Shown here one piece after another: positions 18,993 to 27,520 of a DNA stretch of 64,000 nt; position 1 is the stretch's first letter, and each line of letters begins with the position of its first letter. The stretch comes from Brevundimonas sp. MF30-B (lineage in GTDB: Bacteria > Pseudomonadota > Alphaproteobacteria > Caulobacterales > Caulobacteraceae), in contig NZ_CP038440.1 in the NCBI RefSeq assembly GCF_004683885.1, positions 1,770,001-1,834,000 on the forward strand, given 5' to 3'. The notes under the pieces are model-generated. The model searched no databases and was not told where the DNA came from. It was given only the letters and a program-made list of their open reading frames with translations. The translations under genes were made by a program, and so were the position numbers.

Positions 18993-19922
18993 TTGAGCGC
19001 GCCAAACACAGAAATGACCTCGGCCCGCTTCTGGCTGCGTCTGTCGGGCCGCGCTTTCGCGCGCAGCTGGGGTCGTGACGTCATGCTGTTCACGGGCGGC
19101 GTTTCGTTTTTCGCGCTCCTGGCCGTCTTTCCCGCGATCGCTATTCTGATCGGCATCTACAAGGTCGGCCTGTCGATCGGCCCGGTCAGCGAGCAGGCGT
19201 CCGCCCTCGCCGATGTGCTGCCTCAGGCGGCGCAGGGTATTTTCCTGGCCGAAATCCAACGTCTGGCGTCGGCCTCGACGCGAACCATCTCGGCACAGAG
19301 CGCCATCGCTCTAGTCATCGGCGCCTACGCCGCGCACAGGGGTTTCAAGGCCTTGCTTGCAGGTCTCAACCTTATTCATGATGAAGTCGAGCCTCACGGC
19401 TTCTTCCGCTTCAACCTTTTGGCCTTCTTCGTGGCCCTCTTCGCGTTCGCCCTGTTCACAGTGGTTTCCGGAGCTGTGGTGACGTTGCGGCTTTTCGCTC
19501 ATACGCAGGGCGAGCTTGTCGAGCTGGGTCTGCCGCTGAACGGCATCTTGCCATCCGCCGGACTCGCTCTGGGGCTGACGCTTCTCTATCGCTACGCCAT
19601 GAGCCACAGCGATCGCGTGGCGTGGGGGGCCGCCCTCGCAGGGGGGGCAGTGGCGACGGTCTTCTGCGTGGTTTTTTCTTGGATGTGCGCCATCTACGTC
19701 GAGCAGATCGCACAGCTGGGCGCGACCTACGGTTCGGTCGGGGCTGTCGTGGTTCTGCTTATCTGGCTGTCCTGGAACGTGAACGCTGTCTTCTACGGCG
19801 GCGCCTTCGCCACCGAGTTGGAGATGGCGGTCGAAGCGCGGCGTCGCGCGGAGACCGAGCCTGCGGCCGACCCCGACGGCCGTATCATCAGTCTTTCGGA
19901 GCGGCGGGCGTCTCGACCGTGA
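18993..19922 (+). CDS. YihY/BrkB family inner-membrane protein
   Basis: This 309-residue polytopic protein has six to seven hydrophobic segments: VMLFTGGVSFFALLAVFPAI, SAIALVIGAYAAHRGFKALL, LLAFFVALFAFALFTVVSG, ILPSAGLALGLTLLYRYA, GAALAGGAVATVFCVVFSW and VGAVVVLLIWLSWNVNAVFY. It belongs to the YihY/virulence factor BrkB family, named historically after RNase BN although it is not that nuclease; its function is unknown. The TTG start at 18993 has GAGG five bases upstream, whereas the ATG at 19014 has no visible ribosome binding site. Its 3' end overlaps the tail of the opposite-strand tusA-like gene by 35 bases. Confidence 0.87.
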   Translation: MSAPNTEMTSARFWLRLSGRAFARSWGRDVMLFTGGVSFFALLAVFPAIAILIGIYKVGLSIGPVSEQASALADVLPQAAQGIFLAEIQRLASASTRTISAQSAIALVIGAYAAHRGFKALLAGLNLIHDEVEPHGFFRFNLLAFFVALFAFALFTVVSGAVVTLRLFAHTQGELVELGLPLNGILPSAGLALGLTLLYRYAMSHSDRVAWGAALAGGAVATVFCVVFSWMCAIYVEQIAQLGATYGSVGAVVVLLIWLSWNVNAVFYGGAFATELEMAVEARRRAETEPAADPDGRIISLSERRASRP

Positions 19923-20127
19923 TGGCCAGTTCGCCGTCGACCTCCTCGATCGACAGAACTCGACCGCCCAATTGAGCCACAAGGAACGGCACGTCGATTC
20001 TCGCCATCGGGTCGGTGGCCAGGAGCTTCAGCTGGCGTCGTGGTGGACAGAAAGACATTGCACGCCGCAGGCGCAGGCTTGGCGTCGGACAACGGTGACC
20101 GCGCGCATCGACGATCTCAGCCGTCAT
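19888..20127 (-). CDS. TusA-like sulfurtransferase family protein
   Basis: The 79-residue protein has the TusA/YedF/SirA fold. Its CPxP motif is at HRCPTPSLRLRRAM (Cys13), the cysteine that carries persulfide in the family, and VLSIEEVDGELAITVE forms the C-terminal strand region. TusA relays sulfur for tRNA thiolation, but relatives serve other sulfur pathways, so the exact role is open. Its start overlaps the cinA stop by 11 bases, suggesting coupled translation. Its last 35 bases overlap the 3' end of the opposite-strand YihY-family gene. Confidence 0.85.
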   Translation of the reverse strand: MTAEIVDARGHRCPTPSLRLRRAMSFCPPRRQLKLLATDPMARIDVPFLVAQLGGRVLSIEEVDGELAITVETPAAPKD

Positions 20128-20617
20128 CGCGGCCGGCCAGTTGCGCCTTCAGCAAGTCCAGGGCCACTCGCACGCTGGCCAGCCGAACCTCTGTCCGTCC
20201 GATGTCTCCGAACTCGTGCTTGAGGCTGATCAGTCCCAGCGGACCTTGACTGGCGAACCAGACCCGGCCGGCGGGCTTGTGCTCGGATCCGCCCGGTCCG
20301 GCGATGCCGGTCACCGAAACTGATACGTCCGCAAGCGACTGATTCACGGCACCATCCGCCATGGCCCTCGCCACCGGCTCGGAAACCGCGCCGTTCTGTT
20401 CAATCAGAACGCTCGGAACGTGGAGGAGGTCGGACTTCGCGGCGTTGGAATAGGTGACGAACCCCCGGTCCAGCATGGTGGATGAGCCGGGCAGGGCGGT
20501 CAGGGCGGCGGCGACCAACCCCCCTGTGCAGCTCTCGGCTACGGCGACCATCAGGCCGGCGCGTCCGGCCGCATCGCATACGGCTTGAGCCTGCGTCAGG
20601 ATGTCGTCTGGGAACAT
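20117..20617 (-). CDS. pncC: CinA C-terminal domain protein (nicotinamide-nucleotide amidohydrolase)
   Basis: This 166-residue protein is the standalone CinA C-terminal domain, which in characterised members deamidates nicotinamide mononucleotide for NAD salvage. Diagnostic segments are VAVAESCTGGLVAAALTALP, FVTYSNAAKSDLLHVP, GAVSEPVARAMADGA and SVTGIAGPGGSEHKPAGRVW. There is no N-terminal MoaB-like COG1058 domain. It sits upstream of and overlaps the TusA-like gene and diverges from the membrane/spermidine-synthase fusion. Confidence 0.92.
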   Translation of the reverse strand: MFPDDILTQAQAVCDAAGRAGLMVAVAESCTGGLVAAALTALPGSSTMLDRGFVTYSNAAKSDLLHVPSVLIEQNGAVSEPVARAMADGAVNQSLADVSVSVTGIAGPGGSEHKPAGRVWFASQGPLGLISLKHEFGDIGRTEVRLASVRVALDLLKAQLAGRDDG

Positions 20618-20700
20618 GGGTCTATCCGTAAGCCCTGCGAGTCGGTTTAGGTAGGTCCGTCACGCCGATCTGTCGACGTGCGCCAGAGATGGGATGCTCG

Positions 20701-22995
20701 ATGACGGACGCCAGCCTGACCACCGTCCCCGCCGCGCCGCGCCCTGACGCCGCCACCCCGCTCTTGTTCGCGGTGGCCATTTTCACCTCCGCTTCTCTCG
20801 TGTTCCTGGTTCAGCCGATGGCGGCCAAGTTAATCCTGCCGATGCTGGGCGGGTCGCCTTCCGTCTGGAACACCTCGATGGTCTTTTTCCAGGCGGCCCT
20901 CTTGGCTGGCTACGGCTATGCGCACCTGCTGCAGCGGGTGAAATCGATCCGGATCCAGGCGAGCATCCACCTGGCGCTTTTGCTGGCTGCGGCCCTGTTC
21001 TTGCCATTGCAGATTTCAGGCGCCATGGGCGAGCCGGACCCGGCTGCGCCGATCGCTTGGCTTCTCGCCACCTTGGCCATTTCGGTCGGCGCGCCTTTCG
21101 CGGTGCTTTCAGCCACAGCGCCGTTGCTGCAGGCCTGGTACGCGCGCGTGCGCGCCGGTTATCCGGACGGCCATAATCCCTATGTGCTGTATGCGGCGTC
21201 GAACCTCGGCAGTTTCCTGGCGCTGCTGGCCTATCCGGCGGTCGTGGAGCCGCTGATGACGCTGTCTGGACAGCGCGGTCTGTGGAGCGGCGGCTATGGC
21301 GTCTTCGTCGCGCTCATCGCCGCCCTGGCCGTCATCGTGTGGCGCCGGCGCGAGGACAAGTCCGTCGCCGAGCCTGCGCCGCTGCCCAGAAGCGCGCCGC
21401 TGACGTGGAAGGCGCGCGCAATTCTGATCCTGTTGGCGGCGGCGCCGTCCAGCTTGATGCTGGGCGTGACGACCCACCTGTCGACGGATGTGGCCTCGGC
21501 GCCCTTCCTGTGGGTGGCGCCCCTGGCCCTGTATCTGCTGACCTTCGTCATCGCCTTCACCAACAAGCCGATCATTCCCGTTTGGGTCACCCTCCTCGTC
21601 CAAGCGGCGCTTGTGGCTTCGTGCGTCAGCATGCTGGCTTTCCGAACCGGCTTCTGGCCGGTGATGTTCGCCCTCCACATCGCCACCTTCTTCTTCACCG
21701 CCTTGATGTGCCATCAGCTGCTTGCGCTCAGGCGCCCGCCGCCCGATCGGCTGACGGAATTCTACTTGCTGCTGTCGCTCGGCGGAGTGCTGGGCGGGGC
21801 GTTCAACGCCTTGGTCGCGCCGGCCATATTCAACATGGTTTGGGAGTATCCGCTGGTCCTGATCGCCGTCGGCCTGGCCCGACCCTGGCGCAATAGCCAG
21901 ATCACCACGATGGATGCGATGATTCTCGTAGTGGCGACCTTCATCACCGCCGCGCCGCCCGTGGCGTTGGAGATCATGCGGTACAATCCGGATTTCCGGG
22001 CCATGTTCGACGCCACGACCCTGATCCAGACGACCCAGATCATCCTCGGCGCCGCCGCCGTCTGCGCCTTTCTGGTGCGGGAGCGGGCGCTGCTGTTCGT
22101 GGCGGTTCTGTTCATGATCAATCTGTCAGCCCAGCACGTCGGCCGGGGATACGACTGGGACCTTTCGGAACGCAGCTTCTTCGGCGTCATGCGCGTGGCC
22201 AGCACGCCTGATCCGGGTCTGGGCGGCGAGATGCATGTGATGATGCATGGCACCACGCTTCACGGGGCTCAGGCGACATCGCCGGACTTTCGCTGCATGC
22301 CGACCCTTTACTACGCCCCGTCCACGCCGATCGGTCAGGCGACCCAGGTCGTTCAGACGCGTCGGCCCGAAGCCGTCATCGGCGTGGTAGGGCAGGGGAC
22401 CGGCGCCATGGCCGGCTTCAAGCGAGCAGGCGATGCGCTGACCTTCTTCGAAATCGATCCGATGGTCGATCGGCTTTCGCGGGACCCTCGTTGGTTCACC
22501 TTCATCTCGGACTGCGCCGTTGGACCGGTCCGGACCGTTCTGGGCGACGCCCGCCTGACGCTCGCGAAGGAGCCCGAGGGCGCCTACGATCTGCTGTTGA
22601 TCGACGCCTTTTCGTCAGACGCCATCCCGACCCACCTGCTCACGGTCGAGGCGCTGCGCGAATACCTGAGCCTGCTCAAGCCGGACGGCGTCCTAGTGCT
22701 CCACCTGTCCAATCGCAATCTCGAGATCACGCTGCCGGCCCAGGCGGCCGCTCAGGCCCTGGGCGTTCAGGCTCGCCACCAAGTGTATATAGAACGCCCC
22801 GACACCCCGGACATGGCGGAAGCGTCGACAGAGGCGTTGATCCTGTCGCCCACTCCGCAGGGTCTGGCGGAGTTTGACGCCGACGGCCGCTGGAACCAAC
22901 TGGCCCCCACCGAGGTGCGACCCTGGACGGACGATTACGTCAATCTGTTTGGAGCGCTGCTGCGCCATCACGGGCTGAGCCGGCACAGCTATTGA
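20701..22995 (+). CDS. Polytopic membrane protein fused to a spermidine-synthase-like domain
   Basis: The 764-residue protein has about 12-14 hydrophobic segments over its first 470 residues (for example FVLQP-like SLVFLVQPMAAKLILPML and PFLWVAPLALYLLTFVIAF), then a soluble Rossmann methyltransferase-fold domain. That domain shows VIGVVGQGTGAMAGF, TFFEIDP and YDLLLIDAFSSDAIPTHLL, as in polyamine aminopropyltransferases. The architecture is commonly annotated 'fused MFS/spermidine synthase', with no proven reaction. ATG 20701 has GGGA six bases upstream, better than ATG 20689. The gene stops six bases before the opposite-strand ispDF end. Whether it makes polyamines or modifies a membrane substrate is unknown. 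Confidence 0.85.
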   Translation: MTDASLTTVPAAPRPDAATPLLFAVAIFTSASLVFLVQPMAAKLILPMLGGSPSVWNTSMVFFQAALLAGYGYAHLLQRVKSIRIQASIHLALLLAAALFLPLQISGAMGEPDPAAPIAWLLATLAISVGAPFAVLSATAPLLQAWYARVRAGYPDGHNPYVLYAASNLGSFLALLAYPAVVEPLMTLSGQRGLWSGGYGVFVALIAALAVIVWRRREDKSVAEPAPLPRSAPLTWKARAILILLAAAPSSLMLGVTTHLSTDVASAPFLWVAPLALYLLTFVIAFTNKPIIPVWVTLLVQAALVASCVSMLAFRTGFWPVMFALHIATFFFTALMCHQLLALRRPPPDRLTEFYLLLSLGGVLGGAFNALVAPAIFNMVWEYPLVLIAVGLARPWRNSQITTMDAMILVVATFITAAPPVALEIMRYNPDFRAMFDATTLIQTTQIILGAAAVCAFLVRERALLFVAVLFMINLSAQHVGRGYDWDLSERSFFGVMRVASTPDPGLGGEMHVMMHGTTLHGAQATSPDFRCMPTLYYAPSTPIGQATQVVQTRRPEAVIGVVGQGTGAMAGFKRAGDALTFFEIDPMVDRLSRDPRWFTFISDCAVGPVRTVLGDARLTLAKEPEGAYDLLLIDAFSSDAIPTHLLTVEALREYLSLLKPDGVLVLHLSNRNLEITLPAQAAAQALGVQARHQVYIERPDTPDMAEASTEALILSPTPQGLAEFDADGRWNQLAPTEVRPWTDDYVNLFGALLRHHGLSRHSY

Positions 22996-23001
22996 TTGAG
23001 A

Positions 23002-24144
23002 TCAGGCCGGGAGTTCGACGCTGCACGCCGCTTGGGCGGCCAGGCCTTCGTCCCTTCCGGTGAAGCCGAGCGCCTCGGTTGTCGTCGCCTTGACGCTGAC
23101 TGCGTCCAGCGGAATGGCCAGCAGTTCTGCCAAGCGCGCGCGCATGGCCTGCCGATGGGGCTTCACCTTGGGACGCTCGCAGATCAGGGTGACGTCGACA
23201 TTGACGATCCGACCGCCGCGGCGCGCCACCAGCTCTGCGGCGTGAACCAGGAAACGGTCGGACGGCGCGCCCTTCCATTGCGGGTCAGTCGGCGGGAAGT
23301 GATCGCCGATGTCGCCTTCGCCGATGGCGCCGAGAATGGCGTCGGTCAAGGCATGCAGGCCCGCGTCGGCGTCCGAATGGCCGACGAGGGTCTGGTCGTG
23401 CGGGATCTCCACGCCGCACAACCACACTGCGTCGCCCGGCCCCCAGCGATGCACGTCAAAGCCGGTGCCCACTCGAATCTGACGCGGCGTCAGGGCCTCG
23501 GCCATGGCGAAATCCTCGGGATAGGTGAGCTTCATCAGGCGGGGGTCGCCGGGTACGATCCGAACGCGTCCGCCGGCGGCCAGAACCGCTTCGGCCTCAT
23601 CGGTCGGAGGGCGGTCGCCAACCCAACGATCCAGCGCCTCTATCAAGACGCGGCGACGAAACGCCTGGGGGGTCTGGGCGCGAAACAGGTTGTTGCGATC
23701 TTGTGCGCCGTTGATCCATCCGTCCGCCGCCTGGCGCAGACTATCGGCGCAGGGCAGGGCGGGCAGGGCGCCATCGGCCTCTTCAAGCGCCGCCAGCAGG
23801 CTTTCGACCACTGTGGCCGACAAGAGCGGGCGCGCCGCGTCGTGCACCAGAACCGGCGTATCGCTGTCGCCGACCAGCCCTGCAAGACCCAGGGCGACCG
23901 ACCCCGCACGATCCGGCGCGCCTGTAGCGATGCGCCAGTTCTCCCAATCGGCCAAAGCCGCCGCGCCCAAGGCTTCATCGCCGGGGGGAACGACAAGGAC
24001 GCCGTGACGCGCGCTCGACAGCGCGGCGACGGCGCGGCGCGCCACGGTCTGCCCGGCCAGCATCCGCCATTGCTTGGCGCCGCCGGCGCGCGAGCCTGCG
24101 CCGGCCGCAACCACCACGGCGTCGAAAACGGGATGGGAAGTCAT
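23002..24144 (-). CDS. ispDF: Bifunctional IspD/IspF, MEP isoprenoid pathway
   Basis: This 380-residue fusion is typical of alphaproteobacteria. IspD (about 1-225) makes CDP-methylerythritol from MEP and [31 protein letters not shown] and [10 protein letters not shown] are its nucleotide-binding motifs. IspF (about 226-380) cyclises the product to MEc[12 protein letters not shown] and [20 protein letters not shown] hold the metal-binding Asp and His residues, and [20 protein letters not shown] closes the domain. IspE is encoded elsewhere. It diverges from dusB with a 65-base gap. Confidence 0.96.
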   Translation of the reverse strand: MTSHPVFDAVVVAAGAGSRAGGAKQWRMLAGQTVARRAVAALSSARHGVLVVPPGDEALGAAALADWENWRIATGAPDRAGSVALGLAGLVGDSDTPVLVHDAARPLLSATVVESLLAALEEADGALPALPCADSLRQAADGWINGAQDRNNLFRAQTPQAFRRRVLIEALDRWVGDRPPTDEAEAVLAAGGRVRIVPGDPRLMKLTYPEDFAMAEALTPRQIRVGTGFDVHRWGPGDAVWLCGVEIPHDQTLVGHSDADAGLHALTDAILGAIGEGDIGDHFPPTDPQWKGAPSDRFLVHAAELVARRGGRIVNVDVTLICERPKVKPHRQAMRARLAELLAIPLDAVSVKATTTEALGFTGRDEGLAAQAACSVELPA

Positions 24145-24209
24145 TCCCGCCTTCTAAGCGCCGCGTTCGGGCTTGACGAGAGGGTCTTCGACAGGCGCAA
24201 AGCGGCGGA

Positions 24210-25265
24210 ATGACCCACAGCCTCACTATTGGCGACGTCACGGTTCCCGGGCGGGTGCTCATGGCGCCTATGACCGGGATCACGGACCTCCCGTTTCGTC
24301 AGGTCGCCAGCCGCCTAGGTGCGCCCTATGTGGCGACCGAGATGGTTGCTTCAGCCGAACTCGCGCGAGGACGGCCGGACGTGGTGCGTCGCGCAGCCGT
24401 CGGCGAGGGCTTGCCGCTCACCGTCATTCAGCTTGTCGGCCGCGACCCCGCCGCGATGGCCGACGGCGCGCGGATGGCCGAGCAAGCCGGCGCCGACATA
24501 ATCGATCTGAACTACGGCTGTCCGGCCAAGGAGGTGACGGGCGCGGCGGCGGGCTCGGCGCTGATGCGCGATCCCGACCTGGCCCTTCGGATCATCGAGA
24601 CTGTGGTAGCGGCGGTGTCCAGGCCTGTGACGGTCAAGATGCGCCTGGGCTGGGACGAAACCAGCATGAACGCCGCCGCTTTGGCGCGGCGAGCCGAGAA
24701 CGCGGGCGTGGCGGGAGTGACGGTGCATGGTCGCACGCGCAAGCAATTCTACACCGGCGACGCCGACTGGGACGCAGTGGGCGACGTCAAGGCCGGAGTT
24801 TCCATTCCGGTGATCGTGAACGGCGACATCGTCACGGTGGATCAGGCGCGCAGGGCGTTGAACCGCTCAGGCGCCGACGCGGTGATGCTGGGGCGCGGCG
24901 TTTACGGGCGGCCGTGGCTTGCTGCGCGGCTGGAGGCGGCGTTGCGCGGCGAGCGGGTCGACCCCGAACCCGGGCGCGCCGAACGGCTAGCCGTTGTCAT
25001 CGAGCATCTGCGAGCGTCGGTCGGATTTTATGGTCTGCCCTTGGGGTTGAAGATGTTCCGCAAGCATCTGGGTTGGTACATCGAGCAAGCGCCCTGGCCT
25101 GCCGATCCCGCAGAACGGCGCGCCGCAAAGGCGCGACTCTGCCGGTTGGAGACGCCGCAGGAAGTCGAAACCGAGTTGGCCGCTCTCTGGGCTACGGCCC
25201 TGACGCATTCAGGCGACAGCACTGTTGAAAATTCGTCACAGGTGACCCACTCTGCCGCGGCATGA
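24210..25265 (+). CDS. dusB: tRNA-dihydrouridine synthase DusB
   Basis: The 351-residue flavoenzyme (older name nifR3) reduces uridine to dihydrouridine in tRNA. The TIM-barrel FMN domain has MAPMTGITDLPFRQ, then the catalytic Cys104 in DLNYGCPAKEVTG, the lysine of TVKMRLGWDE, VHGRTRKQFYTG, and VIVNGDI with MLGRGVYGRPW for FMN phosphate binding. In related bacteria dusB heads the nifR3-ntrBC-ntrYX cluster. Here it overlaps ntrY directly by ATGA, with no ntrB or ntrC between them. Confidence 0.95.
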   Translation: MTHSLTIGDVTVPGRVLMAPMTGITDLPFRQVASRLGAPYVATEMVASAELARGRPDVVRRAAVGEGLPLTVIQLVGRDPAAMADGARMAEQAGADIIDLNYGCPAKEVTGAAAGSALMRDPDLALRIIETVVAAVSRPVTVKMRLGWDETSMNAAALARRAENAGVAGVTVHGRTRKQFYTGDADWDAVGDVKAGVSIPVIVNGDIVTVDQARRALNRSGADAVMLGRGVYGRPWLAARLEAALRGERVDPEPGRAERLAVVIEHLRASVGFYGLPLGLKMFRKHLGWYIEQAPWPADPAERRAAKARLCRLETPQEVETELAALWATALTHSGDSTVENSSQVTHSAAA

Positions 25266-27511
25266 CCGACACGCCCGCACCGCTGGCTGACGTGCCCGCC
25301 GCCGATGATCGGCCGTGGCTGGGGCGGCTCGCCAGCGGCCCGGCCCGCAACGCGTTGATGACGGCCTACGCCCTGGCTGTTTTGATCACTGCAGCCGGCA
25401 TCTGGCTGGTCGTCGCGGCTCCCGGCGCCGCAGGCGGGGGCGCCCAAGCGGTGGCAAGCCAGGCCGTGCTCGTCGTCCTGGCTTGCAATCTTGTGTTGAT
25501 CGGCGGGGTGGCGCTGCTGGTTGGAGCACGGGTGCTGCGCCTGGCGCAACGACGCGCGGATCCTGGAGCGCGCCTGCATCTTCGCTTCGTGACCATCTTT
25601 TCATTGGTGGCGGTGGCGCCCGCCATTCTGGTCGCCCTGGTGTTCGGCGTGCTTGTCAATCGCGGCGTGGACCAATGGTTCAGCCAAAACGTGCAGGCCG
25701 CGGTCGAGAACGGGGCCGACATCGGCCGCGCCTACATCAGCGATGTCTCCGGCAAGATGGACGCCGACCTCGCGACGATCGGAGAGCAGCTGACGAGCGC
25801 CCGTCCGCTTTTTGACAATCGGATCCAGTTCTCCGACGCGCTTGTTCAGGCGGCCGAAATCTTCGGTTATCCAGCTATCTACATATTGAACAGCGAAGGC
25901 CAGGTCCTGGCGCGCGGCGAGACGCCAGGGGCGCCGCCTTATCTCGCGCCGCCGCGATCTGCGATCGAGGCCGCAGCCGAGGGTGGGGCGCCCCCGCAGG
26001 AGGTGACCGAGAATCCGGACGTCGTGCGCTCGGTTTCGGCGCTTCCGGCCTATGGCGACGCCTTCCTGTATCTGGTTCGCCCACTAGAGCCGGGCTTGGT
26101 CGGGCAGATGCGCAACAGCGTCGAATCTATCCAGGCGTACCGAGAAGCCGAGGTCAGCCGCGCCCGAATACAGGCGGCCTTCGCCCTGTCTTATCTGGAA
26201 ACGGTTCTTCTGGTGCTCGTCGGGGCGGTCTGGCTGGGCATGTCGGCGGCCAGTGCTATTTCAGGACCGATCGGACGGCTCGTCCGGGCTGCGGACCAGG
26301 TGGCGTCAGGCGATCTGACCGCACGCGTCGACAGCACGGGAGCGCCGGGGGAACTGGCGCTTCTGTCTCAAGCCTTCAACCGGATGACCGGCGACCTGCA
26401 GGATCAGCAGGCGGCGCTGAAGGCCGCCAGCGACGAAGCTCAGGGTCGAAGCCGCTTCATCGAGACCGTGCTGTCGGGCGTTTCCGCCGGGGTCATCGGA
26501 CTTGATCGCAAAGGCAGGATATCGGCCATCAATGACAGCGCCGTCCAGTTGCTCGCCATCGCCGACACAGCGTTGCAGGGACGGTCCCTTGCTGAGGTTT
26601 CGCCAGAACTGAGCGAACTCGTGCGACGAGCCGAGGCGCATATCGAAGAAGATATTGACGTCAGCCGGGACGGCGACACACGGCGTCTGCGTGTGCGCAT
26701 CGAGGGGGGGCTGGGCGGCGAGATGGTGCTGACCTTTGACGACATCACCCGTCTCGTTACCGCGCAGCGAAACGCAGCTTGGCGCGACGTTGCGCGTCGC
26801 ATTGCTCACGAAATCAAAAATCCGCTGACGCCCATCCAACTATCGGCCGAGCGCCTGCGGCGAAAGTACCGAGGTCAGGTGGAGGAGGTCGAGGTCTTCG
26901 ATCGCTGTACGGAAACCATCATTCGACAGGTTGGCGACATCGGTCGAATGGTCGATGAGTTTTCGGCCTTCGCGCGCATGCCGGCTCCGCGATTCGCCCT
27001 CGAAAATCCTGCCGAACTCATGCGGCAGGCGGTCTTCGCCCAGAGGGTCGCGGCGCCTGACGTCGGGGTGGAGCTGGCCGAACCCCTGCCGGAAACGCTG
27101 GTGAGCTGCGATGGGCGCATGTTGGGTCAAGCCCTCGCGAACATACTCAAGAACGCGGGGGAGGCGGTGACCGCCCGGCGGGCAGCCCATGGCATGACGT
27201 TCGATCGGGCTACGCCAGGCATTATCGCCAGCCTGGCGATCCAGGACGGTCAGGCGTGTTTCACAGTCGAGGACGACGGCCTGGGCCTGCCGGAAAAGGA
27301 CAGAGACCGCTTGACCGAGCCCTATGTGACCACCCGCGAGAAGGGCACAGGGTTGGGGCTGGCGATCGTGAAGCGTATTTGCGAAGACCACGGCGGCGAG
27401 TTGAAGCTTGCCGACGCCGAGACTCTGAATGGCGCACGCGTGCGCTTGGTTGTCCCCCTCAATCCAACCGGCAGGGCCGCCACGCGCGATCGCGCCGCGG
27501 CGGCTGAATAG
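25262..27511 (+). CDS. ntrY: NtrY membrane sensor histidine kinase
   Basis: This 749-residue kinase pairs with NtrX in nitrogen, redox and envelope signalling. It has an N-terminal block of three membrane helices (about 32-55, 66-90, 113-137), a periplasmic sensor region (about 140-300), a fourth helix (ETVLLVLVGAVWLGMSAA), a HAMP domain (GPIGRLVRAADQVASGDLTA), and a PAS domain (RFIETVLSGVSAGVIGLDRK). HisKA follows with His516 in RIAHEIKNPLTPIQ, then a HATPase with DDGLGLPEKD and EKGTGLGLAIVKRI. The length and membrane layout distinguish it from soluble NtrB. Its start overlaps the dusB stop, and ntrX begins nine bases after its stop. Confidence 0.95.
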   Translation: MTDTPAPLADVPAADDRPWLGRLASGPARNALMTAYALAVLITAAGIWLVVAAPGAAGGGAQAVASQAVLVVLACNLVLIGGVALLVGARVLRLAQRRADPGARLHLRFVTIFSLVAVAPAILVALVFGVLVNRGVDQWFSQNVQAAVENGADIGRAYISDVSGKMDADLATIGEQLTSARPLFDNRIQFSDALVQAAEIFGYPAIYILNSEGQVLARGETPGAPPYLAPPRSAIEAAAEGGAPPQEVTENPDVVRSVSALPAYGDAFLYLVRPLEPGLVGQMRNSVESIQAYREAEVSRARIQAAFALSYLETVLLVLVGAVWLGMSAASAISGPIGRLVRAADQVASGDLTARVDSTGAPGELALLSQAFNRMTGDLQDQQAALKAASDEAQGRSRFIETVLSGVSAGVIGLDRKGRISAINDSAVQLLAIADTALQGRSLAEVSPELSELVRRAEAHIEEDIDVSRDGDTRRLRVRIEGGLGGEMVLTFDDITRLVTAQRNAAWRDVARRIAHEIKNPLTPIQLSAERLRRKYRGQVEEVEVFDRCTETIIRQVGDIGRMVDEFSAFARMPAPRFALENPAELMRQAVFAQRVAAPDVGVELAEPLPETLVSCDGRMLGQALANILKNAGEAVTARRAAHGMTFDRATPGIIASLAIQDGQACFTVEDDGLGLPEKDRDRLTEPYVTTREKGTGLGLAIVKRICEDHGGELKLADAETLNGARVRLVVPLNPTGRAATRDRAAAAE

Positions 27512-27520
27512 CGAGGCGAA

